Shown piece by piece: positions 13,040 through 23,900 of a DNA stretch of 64,000 nucleotides. Under the pieces are notes generated by a model, which saw only the letters and a program-made list of their open reading frames with translations, did not search any database and was not told the origin of the DNA. The position numbers and the translations under genes are program-made. Origin of the DNA: Motacilla alba alba (taxonomy: Eukaryota > Chordata > Aves > Passeriformes > Motacillidae); the NCBI RefSeq assembly GCF_015832195.1, contig NC_052021.1:30096786-30160785 (forward strand). The letters are read 5' to 3'. Within the stretch, counting starts at the first letter, position 1; each line of letters starts with the position of its first letter.

Positions 13040-14509
13040 GGCTATTTGAGCCACAAAACTGGCCAACAGACACAGCTGGGAAACACACTGCAGCACAAAG
13101 AGAAAATAATAAAGGCTGAGAGAAGTTCTTTTCCCTTCTACAGAACTATAATTGGGTCTTCTCTTTTTATTTTTTTAGAGCTCAGTTGGGGTATGAACTC
13201 CTTAATCTTAGTTTGACTTATGGGAAAGGGAGGGCATTAGCATATTTATAAAAATTTACCTTGTTCTGAAACTGTAGACATGCTTCACCTTATAATTTCA
13301 TGATTAGTGTCATTTCATCATAGGGGAAAAGCCACTTTTTCTATCCAGCGGCACAAAACGAATACAAATCAAACACATGCTTTCTGGAATTATTCACACA
13401 ATGTTTTCAAAAATCGACATAGTTCAATAGTTGAGCAATAAATTTTCTTACTAATGAGACACTAAAAAATGTTTTTGATGTTACGCCCAGGGAGAACTAG
13501 TTATTGCAGATTTATAGGCAATCTGTGCAAAGACTGTCCTTTGCTTCCAATGAGTTTCTAATTTTGATTTGATGATATCCAGCTGCGGAGATTTGGCCAT
13601 GATGTTATATAACTTGTGATATCACATCTATACAGTATTTTCTTCCCCCTCGATGGCTGGCCTTTTCATACACGACCTGGACTGCAGCATCCCATGGTTT
13701 CCTTGTGTGGACAGCCATGGCATGTGGTGTTTATGGATCCCTTTAAGGAGTGTGTGCAGTTACAGTATGTGCATCTTGTAACTCTCTGAAATACAGGAGG
13801 CAAATTTAAATTTTGTTGGAAATGCAGCTTTTCCTTTCAGCTCCTCCTGCTGTCTCCATGGCTGGGAGCTCAGAGCGGGTCGGGATGTGGGCAGTCAAGC
13901 TCTGGAAGGCCTTGCAGACAGTGTTTTGTGGTTCCTTTTGTTCCAAGAATTTCTTCTAGCATTTGGCTGGAGCCAAGCCAGCTGGGCTTGTCCAACCCAG
14001 AGGAAGCCACCACCCCAAGGACTGAAGTCACCACAACCCACCCACCCCCAACCAGGACGGTTCAGAACAGTCAGTGAAGGGCAGTCAGTGACCTTGCGAC
14101 ACCATTTCAGCATCAAGAAGCCTGAGAGGGAGGGTTTCCTAATCCAGGCCCAGAATATTTTCAAAGCAGAGTATTCTGTGAAGGCGACCACCTATTCATT
14201 TGCTGGAAGTAACCAACAGCAGGGCTTTATTCCCCAGACCCTGCCGAACTCAGACCTTCCCTGGGGACATTTTTAATCCAAAACAAACCAAGCTGTGCCT
14301 GTTGACGCTGCTGGCAGGCCCCTTCCCTAGGAAATGAGGGAATGTGGTGTCTCTCCAGGGGTAATAACAAGGCTCCTTGCCTGGATACAAGAACGATGAG
14401 TGCTTCAGAAGTGCTGATGATTAAGGCCCGTGTTTAGGCCGCTTGGAAAAAGTGGTCTCTGAGACGAAGCAGCCACAAGCCAGTTCACTCTGCCGCTCGC
14501 CCTCCTTCC

Positions 14510-14532
14510 CCCCACATGGCTGCCATGTGGGG
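14510..14532. other. Perfect hairpin, 10-bp stem, 3-nt loop
   Basis: CCCCACATGG at 14510-14519 is followed by the loop CTG and its exact reverse complement CCATGTGGGG at 14523-14532. It sits in a GC-rich, relatively CpG-rich patch. It may be a chance palindrome or a protein-binding site; function is unknown. Confidence 0.6.
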
Positions 14533-17124
14533 AGGCCATGGAGAGCCTGGGCCAGCGTTCCTGGCAGGAGGATCCTGCTCCAGCTGTGCCCGAGCACGTG
14601 GGGGTTGCCCCTGCGTGACCCGCCAGGCACCCGGCACGGCCCAGCAAGGCAACCTGCAGGGAGCCCAGCACGTCAGGAGAGCTGTTATGGGGTTTTTCAT
14701 TCTTTTTTAGGAAGTCTGCAACCTGAGCATGCTGCCAGTAACTCCCAGGCTCGGCTCCTGGTGGAAGACAATGAGACAGTGCTGGGTTATGTGGAATGGC
14801 TGCAAACACAAAGGCTACTTTTGCCTAAACAAACTTTTCTAGCTTGAAAAGTTTGATGAGGAGACTGCGGCCACCCTAAATAGTATCAAACTAACTGATA
14901 ACTCACAAACACTTCAGTCAGTTATTCTTCTGAAGGGCTGCAGGAAGCACACCCATGGCAGGGACAGCAAATGCCTTTGGCAGGTGCTCCCCTGGGAATC
15001 AGGCAGAGCCATCCCCCCATTCCTCACATGCCATGCATATGCATAATTCCATATAAATCATGGGCCTGAGCCACCTAGAAGCACTAAACAAAGTTAAAAG
15101 TTGACAGAAACACATTCAGAATGACATCTTATTCCCAGCTTTCAGTAAGTGCATTTTACATTGAAGAGCTGCCATTCTTTTTTCCTTCATAAACCCAGGG
15201 GTTTGGTCCCCTCCTCCTCACATGAACCTTCTCGTCACATTTCTATCTCCAAATTCACTTCTGATGCAAATTATTTCAATGGCACTTCAGAAACATACGC
15301 AGAAAATGCAGCCAGATGTCTTCCTTGGATTTCAGGAAGGCAGAGAAGTGTCAGGATTAAATCTGGATGGCTATGTTGTTGCCAAAAATAGTTTCTGCAC
15401 TCACCCTGTGCCTGTGAAGATGCATCCCAAGGCCAAACACAGAAATTAGCTTCCATATCAACATTTTACTGTCACTTTCATCGGCACGCCAATAGATTAG
15501 TTAAAATAACATCGTTTACTGGCATGGAGTGTTATTGCAAACAGATGTCATCATTAGGCTAAAGACGAGTCCTACTATTTCATCCAGGAATTTATTCATG
15601 GAAATTTTGATTTTTCTCATTGAAATAAGAAACAGTTTTCAGTCCTTGAATCTTTCATCCCTGAAAACCACTTTAGGGTTGTTGGGGATTTTGTGTTGTT
15701 TCCCTCCCCCATGAAGCAGGAATCAGCATTTTGCTTGACATGGCATAATTCTGGTGGTTGTTTTCAGTTAAAAGTTTTCCTCCAGTGAAAGGCAAATGTT
15801 AGTTGGAAAAATACCTGTGATCAGCTGTAATTTCCTGTACATCTTTCATGATTGTCTCTAATTGCATGCTGCTTCCTTCAACTCTTAATATGGAGCTGAA
15901 TAATTCCAGTAACAAATATATTTGTTTTTCCATAGTCACTGAGTCACCTTCTCTGTGTTATTCAGATAAAGCTGGACATTTATTTGTAATGTTTGGGTTT
16001 TATTGCCTTCCTTTTTTGTGAAGGGAGTCTGCATGGATAATGGATCCACATTTGACTTCATTCATTAGACAGGAACATAAAGCAGTGCAATGTAATGAGA
16101 TCAGCCACCAGAACACAGAAGCTCAGGAGGGGTAAAACAAGACTGGACCAGGCAGAAAACTGACATCTCAGTCCTATTGGAATGAGAGGCAGTGCTCTGG
16201 TTGACTTCAGCAAGGATTCTAGGATTTCATCCTGAGAATTTAATAGTACTGCTGTTCTAAGTAAGTTCCAGCAGAAATGCATGCTTACTGGTGTAGAATA
16301 AGGTTTCAGTACTACACAAACAAAAGCCCATGCATTTAAGTAAAATAATTTTGAGCCCCTGCACTTTATTTATTTAATCTGCTTACAACATATTAAATAT
16401 TAAAAACTACATTGTAATAGATTCTACGTACCTCTGAGATATAACCACAAAAATCACCCAACACACAAAAAATGCAATAGTGGCCAATTTGTATTCTTAC
16501 TCAATCTGCTACGGAGGGGAGAGCAACAAATCAGGTCATGTTTGGCACCTAGTTTAGTGTAATATGTTGACTCATTGTTGCTCTCTGGATCTGTGTACTC
16601 CTTACACCAAGACTAATAGGTTGTCAATAACTTCTGTATGAAACTTGCAGTGCTCCTGTTGCATGAGCCCTAGTGCCAAGATGGGAATTCCCAATGCTCC
16701 AAGACAGCCCTGGCCTCTCTGCTCCTGCTCACATCAATGGAGAAGTTCCTTTGGACCATGATAATGGGGGGTCAGTCACTAAAATCAAAATCCTTTGGAG
16801 AAAAAAAAATCCTACTATAATCTCTTTTTAAAGGCCAAAATCTTCTTGAGTTCTCTTATAGTATGTGAGAGTGGACACTGGCAAGAAAAGGCACCTTGTA
16901 ATGTAAGATAGATGTTTAACTTGGGAAAAAATGGGAAGAGTTTATAGTAACAGCTCTAGAGTGCACACAAAGTCAGCTTGACTCCTGGAAAAAAATCCAA
17001 GCAGATCTCTGGGCACTCACAAGGAGCCTGGAGCAGGTGCAGGATCAGCTAGGCATCAAGAAGGTACAAATCCCACCCTGGAAAACACTGAACTAAACCA
17101 GCCTGACTGCAAAGGTGCATAAAG

Positions 17125-17480
17125 AAGGACAGAATTGTTGGAGTTTGAAACTACCTCTGGAAATCACCTGATCCAACCCCCCTGCTAAAGCAGGCTCAGC
17201 TACAGCAGGTGACACAGGATTGCCTCCAGGTGGCTGGTGAATATCTGCAGGGAAGGAGACTCCACAGCCTCTCTGGGCAGACTGTTCTGGTGCTCAATCA
17301 CCCTCACAGTAAAGAAGTTTTTCCTCATATTCAGATGAAAATTCCTGTTTCAGTTTGTGCCCACATGGTCTTTCCTGGGATAAACAACTTCAGCTCCCTC
17401 AGCTTTTCCTTGTAAGAGATGCTCCAGTCCCCACAGTCTCCTCTGGACTCTGCTCAGTTGTTCTTTGTCTGCTCACTGCC
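17125..17480 (-). mobile_element. CR1 LINE fragment, antisense
   Basis: Reading the plus strand gives the reverse complement of a CR1 3' region: 'cacctgatccaacccccct', 'aggagactccacagcctct', 'aaagaagtttttcctcata' and 'cagtttgtgcccaca' all match the CR1 consensus as I know it. The terminal ATTCTGTG repeats are missing at the 3' end, so the boundaries are approximate. Non-coding relic. Confidence 0.9.
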
Positions 17481-20400
17481 ACTAACCCTCTCCTCCTTTT
17501 TCCAGCACAGGGTGTCATCACAGCACTGCAGCTTTCTGGGATAGCCAGAACGGGCTGTACAACAGCATTCGCCTTCTATCCTCACTCACAGCCCTGTGCT
17601 GAGTTGCTTAAATGTGTAAAAATCTTGATGCTGCATCTCCTGTGAGTGCCTACAGGGACCACCACTGTGTCTCATTACGCTGAGCTGGAAAAAGAGCAGG
17701 AGTTAGTTACTGAGGGCAGAGCAGCCCCCAGAAACTCTAGCTGGAATTTCTATCTTCTTCTGCATTTGCCTTTACTGTAATTATGTTTCAGAATAATTTC
17801 TATGTCAGTCTCCCAGTTTCAAATATAAATGTCACTTCTCTTGCCCGGATTCAAAACAAACTGTCAGTGTGAAATAGCTTCTAACATGTTAATAATGAAA
17901 TACCGTTTTACCCCCACTGAGAATAAAATGCTAGGACTAATCATACCATTCTAAAGGGCTTATAAATCAATAAACCAAGAGGCAGTGAATGAACAAAATG
18001 CTGATTGAAATCATAAGCACATCAAGTATCTGCAGATAATCAGTGTCACATGTTTAAAATATAAATAATTTTTAAAAAAGAAATCGTTTTCCCTAAACAT
18101 GTGGATACACACAGTGCCTTGCCAGATTTTATTCTCACAGCGTGGTTTGATTCCTCACCAAGGTGGATAAAAGCACAACTGACTGTTAGAAAATGAGGGC
18201 AGCAGATCACTTTGTGATGTGACGTTCACAACCCAAGTGGTACAACCTCATAATAAACTGTTGCAGTAGCTGAGACTTTTCCTGTGTCTCTTTCCCCCCT
18301 TTGCTGCTGGGATGCCAGCTGGCAGCCCTTGGCTGGCAGCAGTTCTGATGCAGTTTCTCAGGTCAGGGCTGAGTCAGAGGGCCAGTATCACAGCTAGCAG
18401 CTGACCCACGTGCCTGACTGGGTTCACAGGGTGGGAACTGCTGGTGTCCTGTCACACCTCAGACCCCACTGCCCTCTAACCCAGCCCACACTGCAGCCTG
18501 GGCAGCTCAGGGCTCTACTGCTCCCTCCCACCTGCAAAGTGTCCAACAGAGTTTCCCATGCCTTTCTCCCCCTGAAGAACATTGAAGAACCTGTTTTGTG
18601 GCCTTTAGCCCCATGGAAATTTTGGGCAGCAGCTCCACTGGGATGGTCACCTCTGGTATCTTGTATAACACACTCCTTCAAAGTTGGCTGTTATGGTGTC
18701 CTAAGCTGAAACAACACACTACACACCTGAAAATCTTCCCTGAGTGAGGCACACTCTTCCCCATCCCGCTGAAGCTAAGGAAGATTTGTAAGTTTGGTGG
18801 TGGGGAAAGCTTTTCTCAAATTCCTGGTATTCTCTTTAGTGATTCACATGACTACAGTTAAAGAATTCCTTCCCTGTTTGGGGGTGTCTGTGAAGCTCTG
18901 ATATAAAAAATGTTGTCAACCTTCAGTTTCTAAGGATTCCCAAAATGCTGGCATCGTGGAGGTGTCCAAGCACCTTAGCTTGGGCCCAGGGGACCTAGCA
19001 ACACAATCCAGTGTTTGCAGGTGTAGCACCTCCTGTGAAAGACCCTCCTGAAGAAAGGAGCAGCCCTTTGTTGACTGACACTTGATCACCAAACCCACAG
19101 CTGCTCTCCCTGCATTTGTCACCCAAACCCCGTCCCTTTTGTCCCTGGAAAGGAGCCTGTGAGAAATCTCTGGTACTTTAGAAGTGGCACATTGCCATTT
19201 TTAGCAAACAAACCTTGTTTCAGAAGTAAAGGCTGGCACTGGATGTACAGAGAAATGTTAGATGCAAAACACCAACAGAGCAGCTCCTCAATTCTATGGA
19301 AACTGGTGACAGCAATTTCCTGTGTGAGAGTAAGAATGGTTCTTATTTACAGTCAACTCCAAATTATTTCCTCATATACTTTATTGAATCTTTCTTAAAG
19401 ATAGAGTCTCTGACCCTCACTGAATGTATTTCAAGAAAAAAAATTTACATAATGCATCAAGAATCATCTATAAATTCTTCCTCTGAATGCTGATGCAACT
19501 TATTGAGTAAAATACAATAGAAATGAAGATGCTGGGAATTCATGACAGAGTTTTTAATTATAAATCTCAAAGCAAATGAGCATGAGAGTCTCTTGCTAAA
19601 GAATTGTAAATTAAGTTAATGGATATTGAGATTAAGTATTTTTTTCATTTATTTTGCAATACTTGATGTTAATAGAAATTTATGTTGTGTATTAGTCCAA
19701 GTGTCTTTAAAGACTTTTAGAGTCATTATTCAATGATGGATGCATGTTTTAAAAAATTTGCATTTCTGAATACATAAATGGATTAATTGAGAGAGGATCA
19801 TGAAAAGCTTTGCAAATGTGTGTTGATGAACCTGTTAATAAAACACAAAATGCTTTATTCACACAAGATAGGTAGGCTCACCCCTTGTTAATATTCAGCA
19901 AAGCTAAAATATTCCTGTGAAGTGGCATTGAGGCATCATGATCTTCTAGTGATATGGGGTAGGATCTTCTTTTGGTAAAACCTTCTGGGGAAACACACCA
20001 CATCAGTGTTCAAAGTGTTTAACTTGTGTCACACATGTTATTCCAATTGTGTCACTGAAATGCTGCTGCTACTTGAAACATTTCTCCCCAAGTGAGAGTA
20101 GCTCTTCACAAGTGAGGTATCTCTTAACAGGTGCTTTAAAAACACAGTGGAAGATTCTCAGCATGGAGCTCTTTTCTTTGCAAGATGACTGATATTTCTT
20201 CATCTCTTACTTCCTCTAATAAACATTCAATGAACCTATTTTTTTCCACAGAGGTGATGAATCTACAGCTCTCAGGCAATGTTCTGTAGCAACGTGCCCT
20301 TGTTGGATCCAGTGAGCAGGGCAGCAGGGCTGTGTTGCACTGAATATATCCTGCAGCATTATGGAATTCAGGCACCAATCTTCCAAAAAGTATTCAGAAG

Positions 20401-21369
20401 CTCAGCCCCTGCTGGAATTCAGTGCCTAGGAGGTGGATATTTCAGTAAAGCCAAGACTGAGCCATAGATTTTTAGGTGTGTTGCCTCCAGCTATACCAAA
20501 GCTCTGGAACCCCAGCTCTGCATCATTCTACAGCTCATCACTGTGGGTCTGTCATTACTCATCACCATTGCTTTCTGTCACTACAGGCTCTAATCCTTTT
20601 GAATCTCAACTGGAAATTTTGTGTGACTGTGTTTGCATGCACAGAGGCAACCAAGGGCTCAGAGAACATCACAGGGCACCAGGACAGTGTATGAACTCAT
20701 TAACAACAGAGCACTAAGACGAAAATGTATTTATACCCTGGGAAACAGTAAAAAACTTGCCATTACCTTGCACATAACCTTGCAAAGTTTCTCCTACATG
20801 CCCTTCTTCACAGTCCACCCAAGTTGTCACATTCCTGTTTCCAAGAGCTTGGGGACTGCCAGCAAAATCTCTACTGGAAGATACTCTACAGGGCCATCAG
20901 TCACATCTGAAGCACTCAAATGTTAGGAAATGTCAGGATTAAAGCTGCTGAGAGAATCCTGTGTCTGCCCTTTTGTGTGTTTGTGTTGTACAGGGTAAAG
21001 CACTACTCCAGTGAGTAAAGCCAGAGATCCTTAACTCCCTGCAGCAATATGAGTGAATTGGGTCACTAATTCAAATGTTTCAAACATATCTACTGTCCCT
21101 TCAATAAATATTTAACACCTGCTTAATCACTGGCCCGTTCTGAAGTCGTTTTGCAAATTTTTGATCCATACATCAAAGAAGGAAAAGAATCATTAAGTAA
21201 CCTGGCTGGTAACAATATTTTTTCATAGAATGAAGCATTCCCTCTGTCCCCGGAGCCTCTTGTAGGAATGCAAGGTAAATAAAGCTGCAGTTTCTCCATT
21301 CTGTAGCTTCCACTGACACCTGCTGGAGGCAGGCGCTGTCAGTGAGTTCTGTCTCCAGATGCCGGGAGG
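17481..21369. other. Non-genic interval, no gene seen
   Basis: AT-rich unique DNA without a recognisable coding exon, RNA gene or mobile element. Small open frames (about 99 codons or fewer) show no domain. Confidence 0.6.
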
Positions 21370-21865
21370 GCTCGGCACTGCCGTGTCCAGCTCTGGGGCA
21401 CCAGGCACAAGAAGGACACGGAGGGGCTGGAGTGGGTCCAGAGGAGGTCACAGAGATGTTCAGAGGGCTGGAACCTCTGCTATGGAGACAGGCTGGGAGA
21501 GCTGGGGGTGTTCAGCCTGGAGAACTCTCCAGGGAGACCTGAGAGCTCCTTCTAGTGCCTGAAGAGGTCGAGAGCTGGAGAGGGACTTTGTACAAGGACC
21601 TGCAGTAATGGGAGGAGGGGGAACAGCTTTGAACTGACAGTGAGTGGGTTTAGAGTACACATTGCTAAGAATTTCTTCCCTGTGACAGTGGTGAGGCCCT
21701 GGCACAGGTTGCCAAGGGATATGTGGGTGCCCCATCCCTGGAAATGTCCAAGGCCATGTTGGACAGAGCTTGGAGCAACCTGGGATAGTGGAAGGTGTCC
21801 TTGCCCATGGAAGGGGGTTGAAACTAGATGACCTTTAAAGTGTCTCCTAACTCTTTTCATGTTAG
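21370..21865 (+). mobile_element. CR1 LINE fragment, sense
   Basis: About 0.5 kb of the 3' half of a CR1 element. Landmarks in order are 'ggctggagtgggtccagag', 'ttcagcctggagaac', 'aagaatttcttccctgtga', 'aggccctggcacaggttgc', 'catccctggaaatgtccaa' and 'ggttgaaactagatgacct', the usual order of CR1. The terminal short repeats are degenerate. The 203-codon minus-strand frame covering part of this region is an antisense artefact. Confidence 0.92.
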
Positions 21866-22374
21866 AAATCTCAGCAGGCTTCTGATCAACATCTAAAGCA
21901 ATATAGGGAATGACAGTTAAAAAAAAACCAAACAAACAACAACACACAAACAAACCACTAAAATATAGGCACAGTCCTAGAACTTTGAAAACTAGAAAAT
22001 GTATGACAATTTTTACAGTAGGTTGTTTGCGTTGGTGTAAATTGTTCTTGCTCTGCCAAGCCAGGGAACAGAGCCAGTCTGATAGACCTGAACCTTTCCT
22101 TCGCTTCCAGATTGCCATCACTGTTTGTGCTTTTGCAGACACTAAGAGCTGTGTGCAACACAAAATGCCTTTCCAGGGTTATCTCACAGCATCTAGCTCA
22201 CAGCAGTAGATTTTCACAGAAGTCTCAAGACTAGTAAAAAAATTACATAAAAATTATTACATTAAGAGTGCTGCCCAATAGAGGCCACCTAAGGTGAGGG
22301 TGGTTTTGTTTCGGTTTTGTTTTTTTTTTTCCTGGTAGGAGTGGAAGGGTGGTTGAATATTTGGCTTAGCACCT

Positions 22375-22640
22375 TTTCAAGTTCATGTAAAGCTTTTATT
22401 ACCTGGTGGCATCCAGGAGGTGGCAGTGGAGGAGCATCCATCGCTCCACGATCGCGGAGCTCAGGGCTCACGGTGCGGGAGTCGGGGCTGGGGCAGTTGG
22501 GACACATCTGCCAGGTCCCGAACGATGGAACAAAGCGTGCCTGGGTTGTCCCCACAGCCAGGCTCAGGGAAAAGCAGAACCAGAGAGAGAAATGCAGCTC
22601 AGGGGTTCTGATGTGTCCCCTGCCGAGTGTGTCTTATTTT
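22375..22640. repeat. Duplicated block, segment A, copy 1
   Basis: This segment recurs at 27075-27280. Shared landmarks include 'tttcaagttc' followed by 'cttttattac' and 'tccaggaggtggcagtgga' leading into 'gagcatccatc'. This copy keeps many CpG sites ('cgatcgcgg') where the second copy has CA or TG. What the segment originally was is unknown. Confidence 0.7.
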
Positions 22641-23327
22641 CTGTTAAATACAACAGGATCAGGTTGATATATTTTCATAAATGAACACTAAACCCCCTCC
22701 TATTTCATGTGTTTGAGGGATATTTGGGTTTGTTTTAATTTTCTGTACAGTAGTGCTCAAATGGAAGTTTCTTTCTAAAAATGCGTTTAAAAGGAGGGAA
22801 AAGACAGGGAATTGTTGTGGAAATCTTACAAAACTCTTGATTCAATTTAGCTTTCAAAAAGTAGATGTAGAAATGAAGGAAAAAAAGTCACAGCTACATG
22901 AGTGGTATGAAGCAGGGCAGAACTCTCAGACTCCAGCTCTTTTTTTGAGCAGCACAGGGACATTGACAAGTTCTCTTCTCAGCATATCACACTTGAAAAA
23001 CAAGTGCTGGAGAAGATTTTGAAATATGAGGAAAAAGTCACAAGTTCCTCAATTTAAAAACAGAGAATTTCCTACAGAATGCAGTGGCTGAGGCTCTGTC
23101 ACAAGTATCAATGAACAGCCAGAGCAAGAAGAGTCAAAATTTTAAAAAGTGAAGGGACAGGAAAGGATTTTACAAGTGATATCAGGAGTAGCAAGAAACA
23201 ATTCTCAATATACATAGAGAAACAAAGGGAAAGAGACCACACAGGTTATTGGTTCATCAGCAAATTAAAGGAGGGGTCATCAGCAAGTAAAAAAAAAAAG
23301 CCAAAGGAAGGCCAAAGTTCTCTGTGC

Positions 23328-23354
23328 TTTTTTTTTTTTTTTTTTTTTTTTTTT
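23328..23354. repeat. Poly-T tract (27 T) followed by GT repeat
   Basis: A run of 27 T directly followed by GTGTGTGTG. It could be a reverse-orientation poly-A remnant of a retroposed sequence or a plain simple repeat. No processed pseudogene was recognised beside it. Confidence 0.9.
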
Positions 23355-23424
23355 GTGTGTGTTTATAAAGGGAAAGACCAATTGCAAAGGCTTTAAGCAG
23401 CAGCAGCAGAGCAGGAGGAAATCC

Positions 23425-23900
23425 ACATGGAAATGCACTGGGAGGCAACAGCACACTTAGAGAACTGAAAAGTTACACACTGCCTGAGCCTGATGTATTT
23501 CATCCCAAGATGCTGCAGAAGAATATGACCGAATTAATGTCAAAAGCACTTGGGGTTATCTTAGGGAAGTCATGGGGTGTAAATAAGCATCAGAAAACTG
23601 GAGAGGAGCAAATGTATTCAGTTTTAAGAATGGAAGGAAAAGATTAATCAAGGATTTGTCTATCAGTCAGCTTACCTTCAAATGCCAGAAAATCCTGGGA
23701 AGCACAAAATCTTTGTGAGCAGTGCAAGAGAGCAAGGCAATGAGGAAAGTCAAAATGGATTTTTCAGCTGCAAATCCTCTCACAGCAAACTCATCTCTTT
23801 TATGAATGGGCCCTGGGCCTGAATCGGGAGGAAACAATAAACAGCATCCAAAGTCACAGAATGAGCTTTGATACCTTCTCATTCAAAAGGGAAAAAAGTG
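23425..23900 (+). pseudogene. Decayed LINE reverse-transcriptase relic, copy 1
   Basis: Translating the plus strand from about 23487 gives PEPDVFHPKMLQKN followed by MSKALGVILGKSWG. This matches the shape of CR1/L3-type LINE reverse transcriptase just before the fingers region (D-x-x-HP-x-L-K-E-L ... PL-x-I-I-F-E-K-SW). After this the frame is lost through indels, but 'GFFSCKSSHSKLISFMNG' near 23757 still resembles the later G-F-x-x-G-x-S-x-x-T-N-L-I-x-F stretch. It is a dead relic. The related block at 27585-28055 carries the same internal losses, so the two probably share a post-decay ancestor. Confidence 0.6.

Larger units (their letters stand above)
11213..17124. other. Non-genic interval, no gene seen
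   Basis: This interval holds no supportable gene. It contains a pyrimidine tract (about 13005-13039), a GC-richer patch (about 14480-14680) with a 10-bp-stem hairpin, and AT-rich DNA at 13210-13610 that could be a conserved non-coding element. The open frames of up to about 134 codons at 14.4-14.8 kb run through the GC-rich patch on both strands, as expected where stop codons are rare by composition. Confidence 0.6.

Noticed and set aside
13005..13045. Polypyrimidine tract followed by CAG, like a splice acceptor
   Set aside because: No exon-like open frame with family resemblance follows and no matching donor could be tied to it; best read as a simple repeat.
21552..22163. A 203-codon minus-strand open frame
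   Set aside because: Nearly half of it lies antisense over a CR1 fragment and the rest is hydrophobic low-complexity sequence.
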